A DNA stretch of 64,000 nt. Source: Trichobilharzia szidati. Its lineage: Eukaryota; Platyhelminthes; Trematoda; Strigeidida; Schistosomatidae. The stretch lies in the NCBI GenBank assembly GCA_944472155.2, contig OX235279.1:158184199-158248198 (forward strand), given 5' to 3'. The stretch's first letter is position 1, and each line of letters starts with the position of its first letter. The notes beneath the pieces are model-generated. The model ran no database searches. It was not told where the DNA came from and saw nothing but the letters and a program-made list of their open reading frames with translations. Made by a program: the position numbers and the translations under genes. Below, piece after piece: positions 11,360 through 23,229 of this stretch.

Positions 11360-11470
11360 TCCGTCAGTTCCATTGCTCCTGTAGAGCCAGTTATATTGGC
11401 CATTGCATTAGAACTTAGTCTTTCCCGCTCTGGAACACCTACCAGTGTGGTTATGAAAAACTACCAACAG
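11360..11470 (+). mobile_element. short GIY-YIG fragment of a retroelement
   Basis: The plus strand reads QFHCSCRASYIGHCIRT in one frame and is then broken. It resembles the nuclease end of a second retroelement family also seen at 41215-41680. Confidence 0.5.
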
Positions 11471-11515
11471 TTTGACATTATTTTCAAGTATTGGTTTTGT
11501 AGGGATTTTGTTTGA

Positions 11516-11700
11516 TTGGATGGAGGATTTCATCATGAGCTGACATCAGTTAGAGAACCATTGGAAAACCTGGGAGTACTGGACCGCTGTTTCATCCTAG
11601 TTTGGGACTCTTCGGAAGTAGGCACCCACCAGGGTTCGAACCCAGGATCTTCTGGTTTGATATCAGACCACCTGATGCAAACAGGCCTATCATCTGTCAA
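11516..11700 (-). repeat. family A repeat with broken hammerhead
   Basis: The minus strand carries the tRNA-like block with GGTTCGAACCC (reverse complement near 11634), a decayed CTGATGA box, GGATGAAACAGCGGTCC and CAGTACTCCCAGG. The family's trailing sequence CTCATGATGAAATCC lies at the 11516 side. Confidence 0.7.
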
Positions 11701-12113
11701 GTAGCGAATAAACTGCTGAAAGCCTCTTGGTATGGAATAATCCATAAGCCAGGGGCTGTTGCGATTCTCTAAAAAAAAACGACCAGAGCTCTGTGTGTAT
11801 GCAAAAGAAACAAGTTCAACCATTTTTGCTATAACGGCCTCCTGTGAAATCTGAAAATTCATAAATTTTCTAGTATTTTTGCTAATTTATCTAATCTAAT
11901 GTTCAACTTAGTATTGTAATTATCTGTTTTATCACTTAGAGATACTTTTGAACTGTAATCTATTGCTTTTAGTGATCCGATGCTATTTACAAAATTAGTT
12001 CTGTGAATAATACTAGTTCTTTAATTATTGTGGACATAGAACTATAGAAACCGATGAAGTTATCAAAAGGAGTATTCTTTGTTTATTAAACTCAATCTTT
12101 TAAGGCAATACTA

Positions 12114-12140
12114 ATATATATATATATATATATATATATA
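12114..12140. repeat. (TA)n microsatellite
   Basis: Uninterrupted alternating TA, at the 5' edge of an RTE fragment. Confidence 0.95.
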
Positions 12141-12149
12141 CCAGCAGGA

Positions 12150-12860
12150 GAACCACCAGAGAAGGCAGGACTTTAGATGAACTTAGAGAAGACAGAGATG
12201 ATGAAAATACTTGACCAACAACAACAAACACCAATCACCACCAATGGAGTCATAACTTTCATTTATCTAGTCAGCATCGTTTCAACTATAGGTGGCAAAG
12301 CTCGTCAACATCAGGAAATCAAGACAGACCTTCAGAGCTTTGAAGTCTAGAGTACTCAGCATTAGGAAAAAGATTCGGATTGTCAATATTAGTGTCAAGC
12401 CAGTGAATGCTTTTATATGGTTCATAGACCTGGTACATTGGTGAAAAAAAAATTTCCAAGAGGTTACTTTGGACTTCCATCAACAGTTACCAGTCTCGCT
12501 GCCTAAGATACTGAAAATCGGATGATCAGACACAAAGTATAAGCGACAAGAAACTAACCAAGAATTTATCGCCTAACAAATACGTTGGAGAAAATGTAAA
12601 TGGACTAGACATAAGCTTAGGAGGCTGCTGAATGATGCCAAGCGCCAAGTGGATCCTCGGGTGGAACTCACATTGGGGATGACAAGCTAGGCTTCGTTTA
12701 CACGGTGACATGGACAAGATCATGTTAGGAGGAGATGACAGCTTATGGGAAATCCTGGGTTCAGATAAAGACGGCTGCATAGAATTGGATGATATGGAGA
12801 TTTACTGACAAGTCTCTATTTTTCACTCGGAACCCAAGGGGATAATAATAATAAATATTT
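12150..12860 (+). mobile_element. RTE-like non-LTR fragment, 3' end
   Basis: The plus strand has the RTE block VSIVSTIGGK near 12265 (V-S-T-x-G-G-T in better copies) and a decayed C-terminus. It ends with a GGAACCCAAGG stretch and ATAATAATAATA, the short-repeat 3' end typical of RTE elements. It is 5' truncated and full of stops. Confidence 0.75.
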
Positions 12861-13710
12861 AATACATATATACATATATATATATACTCAGTTAAACTAA
12901 CTAAATAATTGAATACCTGACTGACTATTTCATTTAGTCTTTGTGTCCTTGCTTCCGCCTACATAATTAATGAATAAGTGAATGAAACAATGAATTCTTT
13001 AATTAACTTTTCTTCTTCTCCCCATCTGTCCTCCTCTGCATGCAATTATACTGGGAGCCTGCTTATTTTTTATTTTGTCTGGCAGTTTTGCAAATAAAAA
13101 TAGGAGGAAATCAAATAAGAAGAGGGCGTGTATTCTACAGAGACACTATTCTTCAGATTTTTTGGAAAAAAGATTTATGTTTCTATTATGGCTTAATCTA
13201 ACTGAGCAGATATTATTATTATCATTATTATTAATTACCATTGATTGCTGCTTCCTTTATTCCTTCCATCCTTCCCTATTTCTTATTCATAAAAATACAC
13301 ATGAACACTCCCATGTATGAAATTATTTGGTGAAATAATGCCAAAGAAGGATAGATTCGTAGTAGGCCATTAAATGTATAATAATCTACTCAACACTCAT
13401 GTATTGAGTAAGATGGAATACGGTCAAATATTTGTAACGGAGTGTTTGTTAGTGATTTGTTGGTTGTTGTCTATCCCTGACTCCAAATGCACCTTCACAC
13501 AACTGATCACTTCATTGGAAAATATTCCCCAACCGCCCTCCACACACGCACACCCACATACACAAAACACACGGAGATACGCACAGAAGTCTGATTTAAC
13601 TGTGACATCAACTCTGTTGTCCACAATACCGGATATCTATCGTTTACACATCCACCGAAATTCAAACTAAACGCTATGAACTAACCAATGAAGAAAGGTG
13701 ATCTACATAC
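12860..13710. other. intron, no gene recognised
   Basis: Short AT runs at 12880-12895 and a CA-rich stretch near 13540-13570. No supported exon. Confidence 0.4.
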
Positions 13711-14415
13711 CTGTTGATATTTCCCATCGTTCAAACCTGCTGTCTTTTGTTTAATCCGATCAACTACATACAACTGGTCAGAAAGTAAGCTCTCATCATT
13801 CTGTACTAAGGTTATACACGTTTCCTCTGAACTGTTGTTTTGAGAAGTTTGCTTCACGGGGTTATTATTATCATTATCATTACATCTGTCAGTCAATGAC
13901 ACACAATCATTGTATTGAATGTTGAAATCTGTTGGCTTTTCTTCAATGACAGGGGTTAATTCAAATGGTGGCTTATCAGCTCTGTGTATTCCGTTGACAG
14001 AATATTGATTTTCACAATTTAAATTTCCCTCCATAGATAATGACATGTTCTCAGAATGTAAACGATTTTGATGATTTAAACTTAACTGAACATCATTCTT
14101 CGTTAAAGTTGTCAATAACGAAGGTGATGAAAACGATGAATTCAATTGGTTTGTTGTATCAATTGAAGTGATAGATGAAGTGGATTGATTTTCCAAGGGA
14201 AAATTTATATTATCATCATTCTGTTGCAATTGTTGTTGCTTTTGTTGAATAGATAGTAAAGAATCACGCCCTTGTTGTTGTTGTTGTTCCATTGAACCAC
14301 TGAATTTGTTTAAATTCATCTGATTTTCATAAGTATGCGTCACTGATGACTTTGTGCTCATACATGCATTCGCGTTATCAGTTATGTTTGTTAATTTTTC
14401 ATGTAGGTTGTTCAT
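13711..14415 (-). CDS. large internal exon of the coiled-coil, N/Q-rich gene (235 codons)
   Basis: The minus strand has an acceptor TTTTTTACGCAG directly before ATGAAC at 14415. It stays open to a CAG|GTATGT donor (13711, GT at 13710-13709): exactly 705 nt, phase 0 in and out. The product begins MNNLHEKLTNITDNANACM and is rich in Asn, Gln and Ser, with Gln runs (MEQQQQQG, QQKQQQLQQN) and an acidic/Ser C-terminal part ending LNDGKYQQ. It has no transmembrane segment and no recognised domain; disorder is likely. The ATG at the first codon could let it start a shorter product, but the splice acceptor makes an internal exon more likely. Confidence 0.85.
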
Positions 14416-14538
14416 CTGCGTAAAAAATAATACATACTTTTCAGAAACACTACCGAAATATTTAAATATCTGATTTGGAAGTATAATGTTATCTTTAAAA
14501 AATATTATAGACTATGTAGTTTTTTTAGTTGATTTCAG

Positions 14539-14577
14539 GACGTGTGTAAGTGTTTCACCCAATTTGGGACCCATCAG
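14539..14577 (-). ncRNA. Sm-alpha-type hammerhead remnant (family C)
   Basis: The minus strand reads CTGATGG, stem II GTCC/GGGT around CAAATT, GAAA, an expanded stem III region CACTTACACAC, then the cleavage triplet GTC followed by CTGAAATC. Only the last base of CTGATGA differs from the invariant core. It lies just upstream of the 14415 acceptor, in the intron of the same strand. Confidence 0.6.
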
Positions 14578-14989
14578 CAATTTGCCTATCTGCTTTCCCA
14601 GTGAGTAGAGACGTTCCCATCAGTAATTCAACAACACACAAAATAAACTGTGTATAATAAGCATTATTCAATAGAACTACAAAACTTCTACAGCCCTCCA
14701 GTTCTGAGGAGAATAGAAGATGTATATTTATTATCAAGTACTGGTTTTTTGTATGGATTTTGCTTGATTGATTGGAGGATTTCATCATGAGCTGATATCA
14801 GTAAGAGAACCACTATCTTCAAGAAAAGTGCATACCCTTACAATTTCAATAAAAAGGTCTAAACTCAAATCAAACTCCCAGTAAGAAACCACAAGACTAT
14901 TCATCCTGCCATGTGTAAAGTATGTTCCTAAAGTAACCACTTGGAATAGATATCTTGCGTACACAAACCAGCACAATCACTACAACTTT

Positions 14990-15097
14990 GATCACGGATT
15001 GATATCAGTTAGAGAAGCATTGAAAACCAGGGAATACTAGACAGCTGTTTTATCCTAGTGCTTGGTACTCATCGACAGTACCTACCCACCGGGTTTC
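14990..15097 (-). repeat. family A repeat, left half of an inverted pair
   Basis: The reverse complement of 15174-15280 at about 85% by eye, including AGCACTAGGATAAAACAGCT. GAAA is changed to AAAA here. Confidence 0.7.
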
Positions 15098-15173
15098 TTA
15101 ATCAAGACCTTCCTTTACAAGACAGGTTTGTAGGCCATTCAGCCACTGGGACCCGACTGAGTGACTTGGGCTC

Positions 15174-15280
15174 GAAACCCAGTGGGCGAGTACTGCCAAT
15201 GAGTTCCAAGCACTAGGAGGAAACAGCTTTCCAGTACTCCCTCGTTCTCAATGTTATATCAATGATATCAATCCGTGATC
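15174..15280 (+). repeat. family A repeat, right half of an inverted pair
   Basis: Plus strand CTGCCAATGAGTTCCAAGC, then ACTAGGAGGAAACAGC and CCAGTACTCCC. With 14990-15097 it forms a hairpin with a 76 bp loop. Stem II GAGTTCC...GGAG is still recognisable, but the CTGATGA box has changed to CTGCCAATGA. Confidence 0.7.
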
Positions 15281-15299
15281 AATCTTAGAACAAATCAAA

Positions 15300-15960
15300 T
15301 CCCTAGAAACAAACTCCCAAAGATAATCGCTTCATTCAATACTATGTACACCAAGAGACCCGCCCAGAGAAAGAAGACAAGATCACCATGTACAAAATAA
15401 ATTTCATAAATCTGTGATAAGCACTAATGTATTGGGTAAAGTGGGAATCCCCTTCAACTTCGAGGCAATACGGTGTAGATAACTGCTGAAACTAACCTGT
15501 CTGGGAAAATGTAGGAATTTTAAACTGTGAAAACACTAAGCAAATTCCAGAGAATTTCCAGAAGCCTGATGCACAGACGAATCAGCGGTTAACACATACA
15601 TCACTATAGATCAAAGATACTGACTAATAATATATAAGCCATATGACAAGAAAGAAAAATCCCAAGTCAGTAAAAGAAATGATAAATACAGGTGCGAATT
15701 CATAACCATTCATGCCAAAGATTGTCTGGCGATGCAGTTGTATCATTCATGAGGATTTCAATTAAGCTCATACTCCATGGTGAAGTTTGCTCTGAAGTGG
15801 TGTTGTTTAAAAGAACAGTGAAAGCTTCGCAGTTACATCACTCAACCTAGAGATTGCAGTCACATTATCATAACAATGAAAAGAATATATATAGAAATTT
15901 GACACTAAAATTCTTTCGAGTTTTTCAGGTAACAGTCAATGAGATTCTAAGCAAAGTTGA
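15300..15960 (+). mobile_element. Penelope-like element remnant, GIY-YIG end
   Basis: Plus strand near 15335-15410 reads YYVHQETRPEKEDKITMYKI in one frame, equivalent to the TTKEDKTNIMYKI block of the copy at 1485-1730. Downstream text near 15640-15680 matches 31755-31800. It is heavily mutated. Confidence 0.55.
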
Positions 15961-16975
15961 TAGAGATAAGGAGACACCAGTCAGGTAGAGAGAAACTAAA
16001 GTAAAATTAAACAACCTAAAAGTAATTCATTGACAGAATTCACTAGATGAGGCGCTCAACTCAGAAGGGAAAGACAGTCAACTCAAGACCAGTATCATAA
16101 GGAGTAAAAGTGTATCAACAATAAGACAAATTATACTAGGTGTGTTGGTTAGTTCAATAACTGAGTCCACTATTTAGCCTATATTTTGCGTTAGCTTCTG
16201 AGGTTTAGAAACAATTCGATTTGTTTCCTTTCTCGTAAAAGTCTTACTTGATTTGTAGAGGATTTGCGATGTAGAGTGACTAACCCAGAGAGACATGACT
16301 TGATTGAGAGTACGCTTAGCAAATCGAATGAATGCACCAACAAACACAACCACACAATACGGTAGAACAGAGATATTGTTCTAAAAAGAAATATAGATAG
16401 GTGCGAGGAGTAGATATTGTGGTTACTGATTCTTTTTTCATCCTATCCACATACCAAAGCACATGCAGTAGGAATGATGCCACACTGATACCAGAGATGT
16501 GGAAAATATTCATATCATAAAAACTAAAGGATGAGAAATGGTGACACTATATAAACAAAGTTTTGGAGTTGTTTGAGTGAGCATTTTGTTATGATTAGGA
16601 ACAATTAATTTTGCCAGAAACGCAATCAATCAATAAAGTAATACGATATCCACCACTTTGTTAGTGTTTTATCACCCAAGAATTATCCCATGACGGAATT
16701 AGACTATACACCATAGTGCTTATAATTCTATTCTTATAATTACGTCTTGCTACCTGCCATTGATTTTCTCTACTATCCCCTATCGTCTTCATCATCATCA
16801 GCTAAACATCTCACTGACACATGGCTTCCGATAAAATAGAAACAAACACAATAAGTACCATAGATGTGGGTGTGTGCTGTTTCTTTTGGAAACCCATGTA
16901 TTTATTAAAACCTCTCCGTCATGTGGGCATTATTCACTTAAGCTTCTTAGTTATTAATTAACAGAATAACCCAAC
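15960..16975. other. intron, one weak exon-like site
   Basis: On the minus strand 16801-16754 is a 48 nt open stretch in phase 0 between TTTAG and CAG|GTAGC. The pyrimidine tract is poor, so I leave it as a candidate only. Nothing else is recognised. Confidence 0.25.
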
Positions 16976-17515
16976 CCAGTAGGAAGAGAAAGACAGACCT
17001 TCAGTATTCTGAAGTCATTGTGGAAATTTACTGCACTCCACACAAGGAACAGGATTCGGATCTTCGATACTCATGCCAAATCAGGCTAACGCAGACCTTA
17101 AACAGCATCTGCCTTAAGATGGTACGAAAGACCAGATAGCCAACCACAAAAAGATAGGCTTATAATAGGGAACTTCTGTGATAACGAACCAGCCAGTAAT
17201 CTATTACCTAGATAACAAACATGAAGAAGAAAATGGAGAGGGATGGACGACTGGATGGATGGATTAGAGATACACCAAGGTGAAAGTCCACTACCTGTCA
17301 GTCAGATAGTCGATCAGAACCCAAATGGGAAGCGGGTGAAAAGTTAGGTGTAAGTCCTAACGTGACACATAAGAAGGCTATGTGAACTAGAAATTGAAAC
17401 ATGAACTTGGCCGTGAGTGGGTGGTTAGCCAGTTGTCAAGTTAGTTGAAGGCGGTGACAGACAATCATGAGGATTTATCTTCTACTCACAACTCAAGGAA
17501 TGAATGGTAATAGCA
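16976..17515 (+). mobile_element. RTE-like fragment, 3' end
   Basis: Plus-strand RTE tail as at 12150-12860, ending in ACTCACAACTCAAGGAATGA. Its right part (from 17139) is inside the left inverted arm, its left part is outside it. The reverse-oriented partner in the right arm is at 53215-53569. Confidence 0.65.
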
Positions 17516-20500
17516 GAAATAATTGCAATAACACTATGGAGACTGTCAACATTGTCAGAATGTCTAACTGGATATATATTAGTAAACAAAAAATATTTCT
17601 GTATAAATAATTCAACTGAACTGATTATTTATGATCAGAATTTCCCCCTGTGGATTAATTAATCTACACTTGTAAACAATAATGTAGACAGAAGATATAG
17701 TTTACCAGAATCATTGATAATTGATGAGAGACAAACCTTAACATGGATTACTAGAACTAATCTGGAAATATAATAAACAGCGTTTAGAATGGAAGAAAGT
17801 GTAACAGTTATTAAATACTACATCCATGGATGCTTACTAGTGAATAGTTAGTCTCAAGGCACGGAAGACGAAATAGTTGTTGTCAAGTACTCCCTGTTGA
17901 CTTACAACGGTTGGTCGTGTAACTGTGTCGTCAGTCAGTTCATCATCTATCTTGAAGTCAGTCAAATCCCTCTGAAAATCACCACTGACAAACAGTAGGT
18001 TGGAATGTATGGTGTTTTAATCAGAAACCGTTTTCTATATTAACTCTGTGTGTGTGTGTTAGGGGACTAAAGGTCTCCAGTAACAGTGAATGTCAGTGGA
18101 GCTACGTGCCGAGTATTGTCCGAAGTCAGAATTCACGCGTCAACCGTTGGATTTTCCATCCAAGTCAAAACATGGTCAGTGGGCATTCCTTGTAATCTGT
18201 AGTTCGTAGGTTTCATACCCGTTTCCCCCACTGAGGGAATGGATAGATATTGAAGTAGAGTGCGAAACTAGAACGTAATATCTGAAGAGCATTCTATGGT
18301 TTCCAATGGTTCTCTAATTGATATCGACAAGTGTTGACAGTCAATCAAATGCCTTTTAATTAACCAGCACTTGGAAGCTACACAATTTATATGCGATTGA
18401 TTATGCTGAGTGTAATGTGAATTTGATTATGCAACTCAGATTTCGTCAGCAGTAGTAGTCATAGTAGTAACCACATCCTTCTAGACCTGTGCAGAGCCCA
18501 TGTTCTAGACTGTCTCTCTCCCACTGTTAGGGTCTATCAGTTCTGTTGTAAGGATAGCCACAAACTTATACTACTGGATAATGTTGACAGCATATTTATA
18601 CATATGTATATAATTCGTAGGACATTGAATTCGACTCAGTGGTTGAGCAGTATCATGCTTGCCTTATAGGTCGAAGATCGTGGCTTTGATTGTTGATGCA
18701 TTCATCGCTTGGATTTACATGTGAATACATTGAGGTGAGTATGACACGTCGTTTCATCAAGAGGCATAATATCACTACGTTGCCTAAACGTTTACTGATC
18801 AAGTGAGTTACGATCAGTACGGTATCTGACACTGTGGCAAAGATTCTCCAATGTGCTTTCACTAACTTCAAAATCGCAAATATAAATGGCTTATAAATGA
18901 CACTAAGTACCAAACTTATGTTGACACGTTAGTACGGACTGTCTGCAACTATCGAATATCACCTGAAAGTGAACTGTGACGGTGAGTCGCCAACGTCGTC
19001 CTCCAGGTCGCCAGCTTGACCTATCGAATTCAGTGACTTCCTAATCAGTGAGGACTAGGCACAAGTTATTCTTTACTCCATAAGGATTAGTCGATCAACT
19101 TCGTGATCAGTTTGTTTTCAGCTGCATGATCAAGCATATGAAAGTACTCAACATTAATCCCATCAGGTATTCACCACCCATTAGTAAGTGATTTGAGAAT
19201 GGACTAATCGGGATTCTATCCACAAGCATTGACCGTCACAGTTTACCAATTTGTGTGTGGGAACACGTTCACCAACCACTGTGTGTATACATTACGAACT
19301 GATACAAAATAGAATCAGAAGAGCTCAAAATCTGCAACCCTCTTTTCGACAGTAGTACTGGTTGCAATATTCATCATTGTCATGATGTCACTCTCTCTAA
19401 AAATCCATGCATTTAGCGACCTTAATTCCTTTTTTATACAGCTACACTTCAGCGGAAGTACCAACCCGTCTATAAGAAGATTATAATACCTTTATCCACC
19501 TGATTAATTCCGAAGAATTAACTATCTAGTTAACTGACTACTTAAATAACGGAAGTAGGTGTAGGTGGTGTCAGGTTAATGAAGATTAATCATCATTGTA
19601 GTGTTAGCGTTTCTCCACTGATAGGAAAAACTGAGTAACTAACTAACTAACTAACTGTTCAGTCAACTAGCTAACCAACCAACCAATTATTCCTTCTTAC
19701 TTTATCTCGCTTTCAAGTCTAACTCTTCTGTGCATGCTTGTCTCACCAGTGTGCACTTTGTTACAGCCTAGATTGCTGCAGCCCGTTCACTCCATCGTTG
19801 TGAATTCTAAGTTGAAGAGAAGTGATGCCTAACTGGGGCTGACAGTACGGTTATCCACTATGAAATATTAAATCTTCTCGAAACTATATTCCGCCAACTG
19901 ACAAAAGACGGGATTCTTGATTCCCAGTTGCACAGTGGTTGGTGAGTGCACCTAGTAAGCTGGAGGATGTGGTTCTGATTTCCCTGTGACGTCATGTTTG
20001 TGTTGTTTAAGGGTAAATTCCAAAGAAAATGAGTGAAATAGCTCTCCAATACTCTCAAGCTAATATTACGTCTCTAAAAGATATTCTTATCTGTCTGTTG
20101 ACTGACACATCTCCCTTTAAAATCAATCAAATCCCTAAGCAAGCAACATCACACAACACTGACAAATACACTTGAGTGAGAAGGACTATTATATTGTTGA
20201 GAGCTTCATACTCTTCTTTTGTTTTAGCATGATTTGAAGGTGATGTACATCGGTGGCTCAGTGGTTCTGACTGATGGGAGTAGTATGGGCTGACAATGAG
20301 GAACTAGCCATTGGTTTCAAATTCAGATCAAATGAACTACAACAGGTTTGCCTCCGACTCCTTTTCACTTTTATTCTTATGTGATTAGGCTTGGTTCAGC
20401 TAACTTTGATTCACGTTGGCAGAATTGTTTCGATAGAAATAGAGAATAGAATCCACGGGTAAACTATTAATCAGAATAATTACACTTGTCGTCATGGTTG

Positions 20501-21058
20501 TGACAAGCCAGGTAACTAGCTAACTAAGTATCTCACTGACTAACTGACTGACTGACTGACTAACGAACTACACCGACAAATAAGCAACAACAGGTAGATA
20601 GGAGGGTAGACTTCAAACGGGGACGTAGCAAAACACCCTGATCTTGAACAATATTCCTTTCGAAATATCTTTTGCGTATATGTTCATGAATACAATTTAT
20701 GCTTATCAAACAGTCTGTAATTCAATGAACCAACATAAAATTTTCAGTGACCAGTGGGTTGAGGTGGATGAGGGGAGTTAATAACATAGGATAAAAGATT
20801 ATAGGTTTCCCATACACGCGTATAATTTTACCAATTGTTCGATAAGTTCCATGTTATTAGATAAGTTCATTTGATATATTATATATATATACACACACAG
20901 GCACAGTGAGTGACACAATGTTCATTATAATTGAATGATGAAGTTTCGAGCAGGACTTTTATTGTTGCTCATAATCGTCATAATCAATGTATTTTGAGAC
21001 GATATCCAGATTTGCTTTGTATAGTCTTACTACCTGGTGTTTTTTCGCTGCAATGTCA
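17139..21058 (+). repeat. left arm of a large inverted repeat
   Basis: This arm matches the reverse complement of 49117-53569 along its whole length. In the 200 bp at 19858-20058 versus 50619-50819 I count about eight differences, near 96% identity. It contains degenerate family A hammerhead repeats (near 18240-18340 and 20020-20062), the GTTA/TTAG short runs and an RTE tail. It lies in the intron between 34315 and 14415. The open frames it contains (66 and 86 codons, shared with the other arm) look incidental. Confidence 0.92.
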
Positions 21059-21440
21059 TGTATCTTAATTTCATGAAAGCGGATGCATTGAATCGGTCGA
21101 GATTTTTGTAGAGATTACTTAACTTAGCTCAGCAAGTCATTCCAGACCTATATAAATTCCTGTGATCCGATAATCTGACTGATCCCGATCTACCCGTTTC
21201 GCTCATGTAATTGACGTGACAGCCATTAAACCGTATTCGGCAAATTATATAGTGTTCCTAATTGGATCTATGGGGTCCTTTAGGTGATTAAGTCTGTCAC
21301 TGAGTGAACTGACTGGTATAAATATCACTCTAATTTTAACCTGATCAAGAATCCTTCGAAATGTCTTTGATTTTCCTTCTTTATGTGCTAATACTGTTGG
21401 GGCTTTAAATTCTCTACTATTTATCAAGTGTTTGGTTTGC
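21059..21440 (-). mobile_element. Penelope-like GIY-YIG fragment at the inner edge of the left arm
   Basis: Minus strand reads LDQVKIRVIFIPVSSLSDRL then KDPIDPIRNTI and, after a frameshift, CHVNYMSETGRSGS: the pre-core block and GIY-YIG motif. A matching but more diverged fragment flanks the right arm at 48735-49116. Confidence 0.75.
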
Positions 21441-21454
21441 AGGAATTTGACTGC

Positions 21455-21625
21455 TAACGAGCTGATATCAGTTAGAGAATCACTGGAAAACCTGGGAGAA
21501 CTGAACAACTGTTTCGTCCTAGTGTGGAACTCTTCATCAGTATGCATCCACCGTCAGAGTTAGTAACCAGGACCTTCTGGTTACAAGGCGAGTTCGTAGA
21601 CCATTAAGCCACTTGAACCCGATCC
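21455..21625 (-). repeat. family A repeat with hammerhead core
   Basis: Minus strand: CTGATGA (reverse complement TCATCAG at about 21534-21540), AGAGTTCC/GGAC stem II around ACACTA, GAAACAGTTGTTC, then AGTTCTCCCAGG. The core boxes CTGATGA and GAAA are intact; the cleavage triplet reads TTC. It directly precedes the Penelope-like block at 21059-21440 on the same strand, linking the ribozyme to that element. Confidence 0.7.
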
Positions 21626-21659
21626 AATGGCTCATGAATTCAGACTTCTGCTAATTCGT

Positions 21660-21680
21660 GATATATATATATATATATAT
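21660..21680. repeat. (AT)n microsatellite
   Basis: About ten AT units next to a family A repeat. Confidence 0.9.
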
Positions 21681-21689
21681 ACATTTGCC

Positions 21690-22380
21690 GCAACTGCCAG
21701 CTGATATCATTCACAAGTAATTGTGCTCTCGCCTGATTTAGTGGACCAGCTGGTTACGGCATTTTACTAGAACTCCGGGTAACTTCCTGCTTAGAGCCAG
21801 ATAAATTTTCAAGTATTGCTTGGCAGAGACTTGATTGGTTACATGAGGTGACATCAGTTAGAGAGTTTACATTATTTCCATCATTCATATCACTACTGTT
21901 TTTTTATTTGCTGCTATTAATACATTTATCCCTAACACTGTACTCTCAACTTCAAAATCCATCACAATAAGTAATACCAATTTACTCGGGAAAAAAGAGA
22001 AAAAGTGTACAACTATTTCAATTTTTTTCACTGTACATTGGTTACATTTAATCATTGGGAGGAGGGATCAGAAAATTTAATTTTCTTAATCTAAATTTAA
22101 ATTAATTTAAAAGTGGTTACGTTCGTGGAAATTTAATTAACTTCAAAGTGGATTTATTAAAGGAAATTGCATTACCTAGAGGAAATCCACTGAAAAGTCT
22201 GACTGACTGACAGAGTTTCAACACAGAATTTTGCATAGAAGTGCAGCAGTTCATGCTACCACACACTCCATACAGCACACAAATATTTTGTAGGGGGACA
22301 AAAAAGAGATTTAAAGGAACTATCATGAAAAGAAATATGCTTGAGAAAGAATAGGAACATTCAAAAACATGAGGATTTAA
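21690..22380. other. intron, repeat debris
   Basis: Near 22220-22290 the text (TTTTGCATAGAAGTGCAGCA reversed) resembles 46740-46790. No exon recognised. Confidence 0.35.
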
Positions 22381-22810
22381 TAAATCTGGGGGATTTCAAA
22401 CAGCGAATGCATCTGCACTATTGAGAATGATTCTGAGCCATACGACCACCAATAGTCTCCAGATATTGGTTTTTAGAATCCCGAGGACTCACAACTAATT
22501 TGGCTCATGCTAACTATGTAATCCTTCACGGCTTGTTTTCGCTTTGACAACTCCTTACTCTCTTCTAACGTAATCTTATACCACTAACGTTGCTTGAAGA
22601 CGAATGTAGTGGCTCTTCATGCTCCAAACTTATCCTGACCATTTCAGTCAATCCACCTTCACTCTGCTTACTCAAAGCTCTATGCTTAACTTCAGTATTA
22701 CTGACCACATTAAAACAATTAACATGGGTGACAGAATGCAGACATCTGTGGTCAAATGCAATTAGCCTTTTTCCTATCTTCTACTTCCAACTGTCATACT
22801 TCACATAGCC
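22380..22810 (-). mobile_element. second non-LTR family, C-terminal fragment
   Basis: Aligns by eye with the C-terminal part of the minus-strand element at 46908-48300, for example GATGCATCTGCACTATTGAG here against GATGCATCTGCGCCACTGAG at 46920. Decayed. Confidence 0.55.
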
Positions 22811-23229
22811 ATAAAGGATGAAGGAGAGAAATGATGCTCAGTATACATACATCCTTTGATCAATAACTGGATATCATTGTCTATGGGAGAGGTGATGTAA
22901 TTTGGCAAGTGTCACATGAGTCTTTTGCATACATGCCGAGCTTTTGTCAGCAATCAGTCAAACTATTAGGACTGAAGCCATTGAATCGGATAGTTGTTTA
23001 ATAGCCATACAATAATTACTGGCTTCATAATATGTACGTCCTGCATTTAACCTTTGGTAAGGCCGTCATTAGTATAGTTGCCTAAGTTGGCTAAGCAGGT
23101 GGAATCGGACTAGAAACTGGGGAAGTATTGACCAGAAATTGAATTGTTAAGACAATGAACCACATCTCTCACTACTTATATGTGTCATTCTCCTTCTAAT
23201 TAAAACGATAAGTAATGCTTAAATTTCTC

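Noticed and set aside
16754..16801. 48 nt phase-0 micro-exon candidate (minus)
   Set aside because: Weak pyrimidine tract and repetitive ATG ATG ATG start; insufficient support.
18653..18913. 86-codon frame conserved in both arms (also 51794-52054)
   Set aside because: Same reasoning: it shares the background identity of the arms, has no splice or family support, and replacements are frequent.
19858..20058. 66-codon frame conserved in both inverted arms (also 50619-50819)
   Set aside because: Conservation follows from the arm identity near 96%; changes are not biased to silent sites by eye, and the frame overlaps a hammerhead-like repeat.
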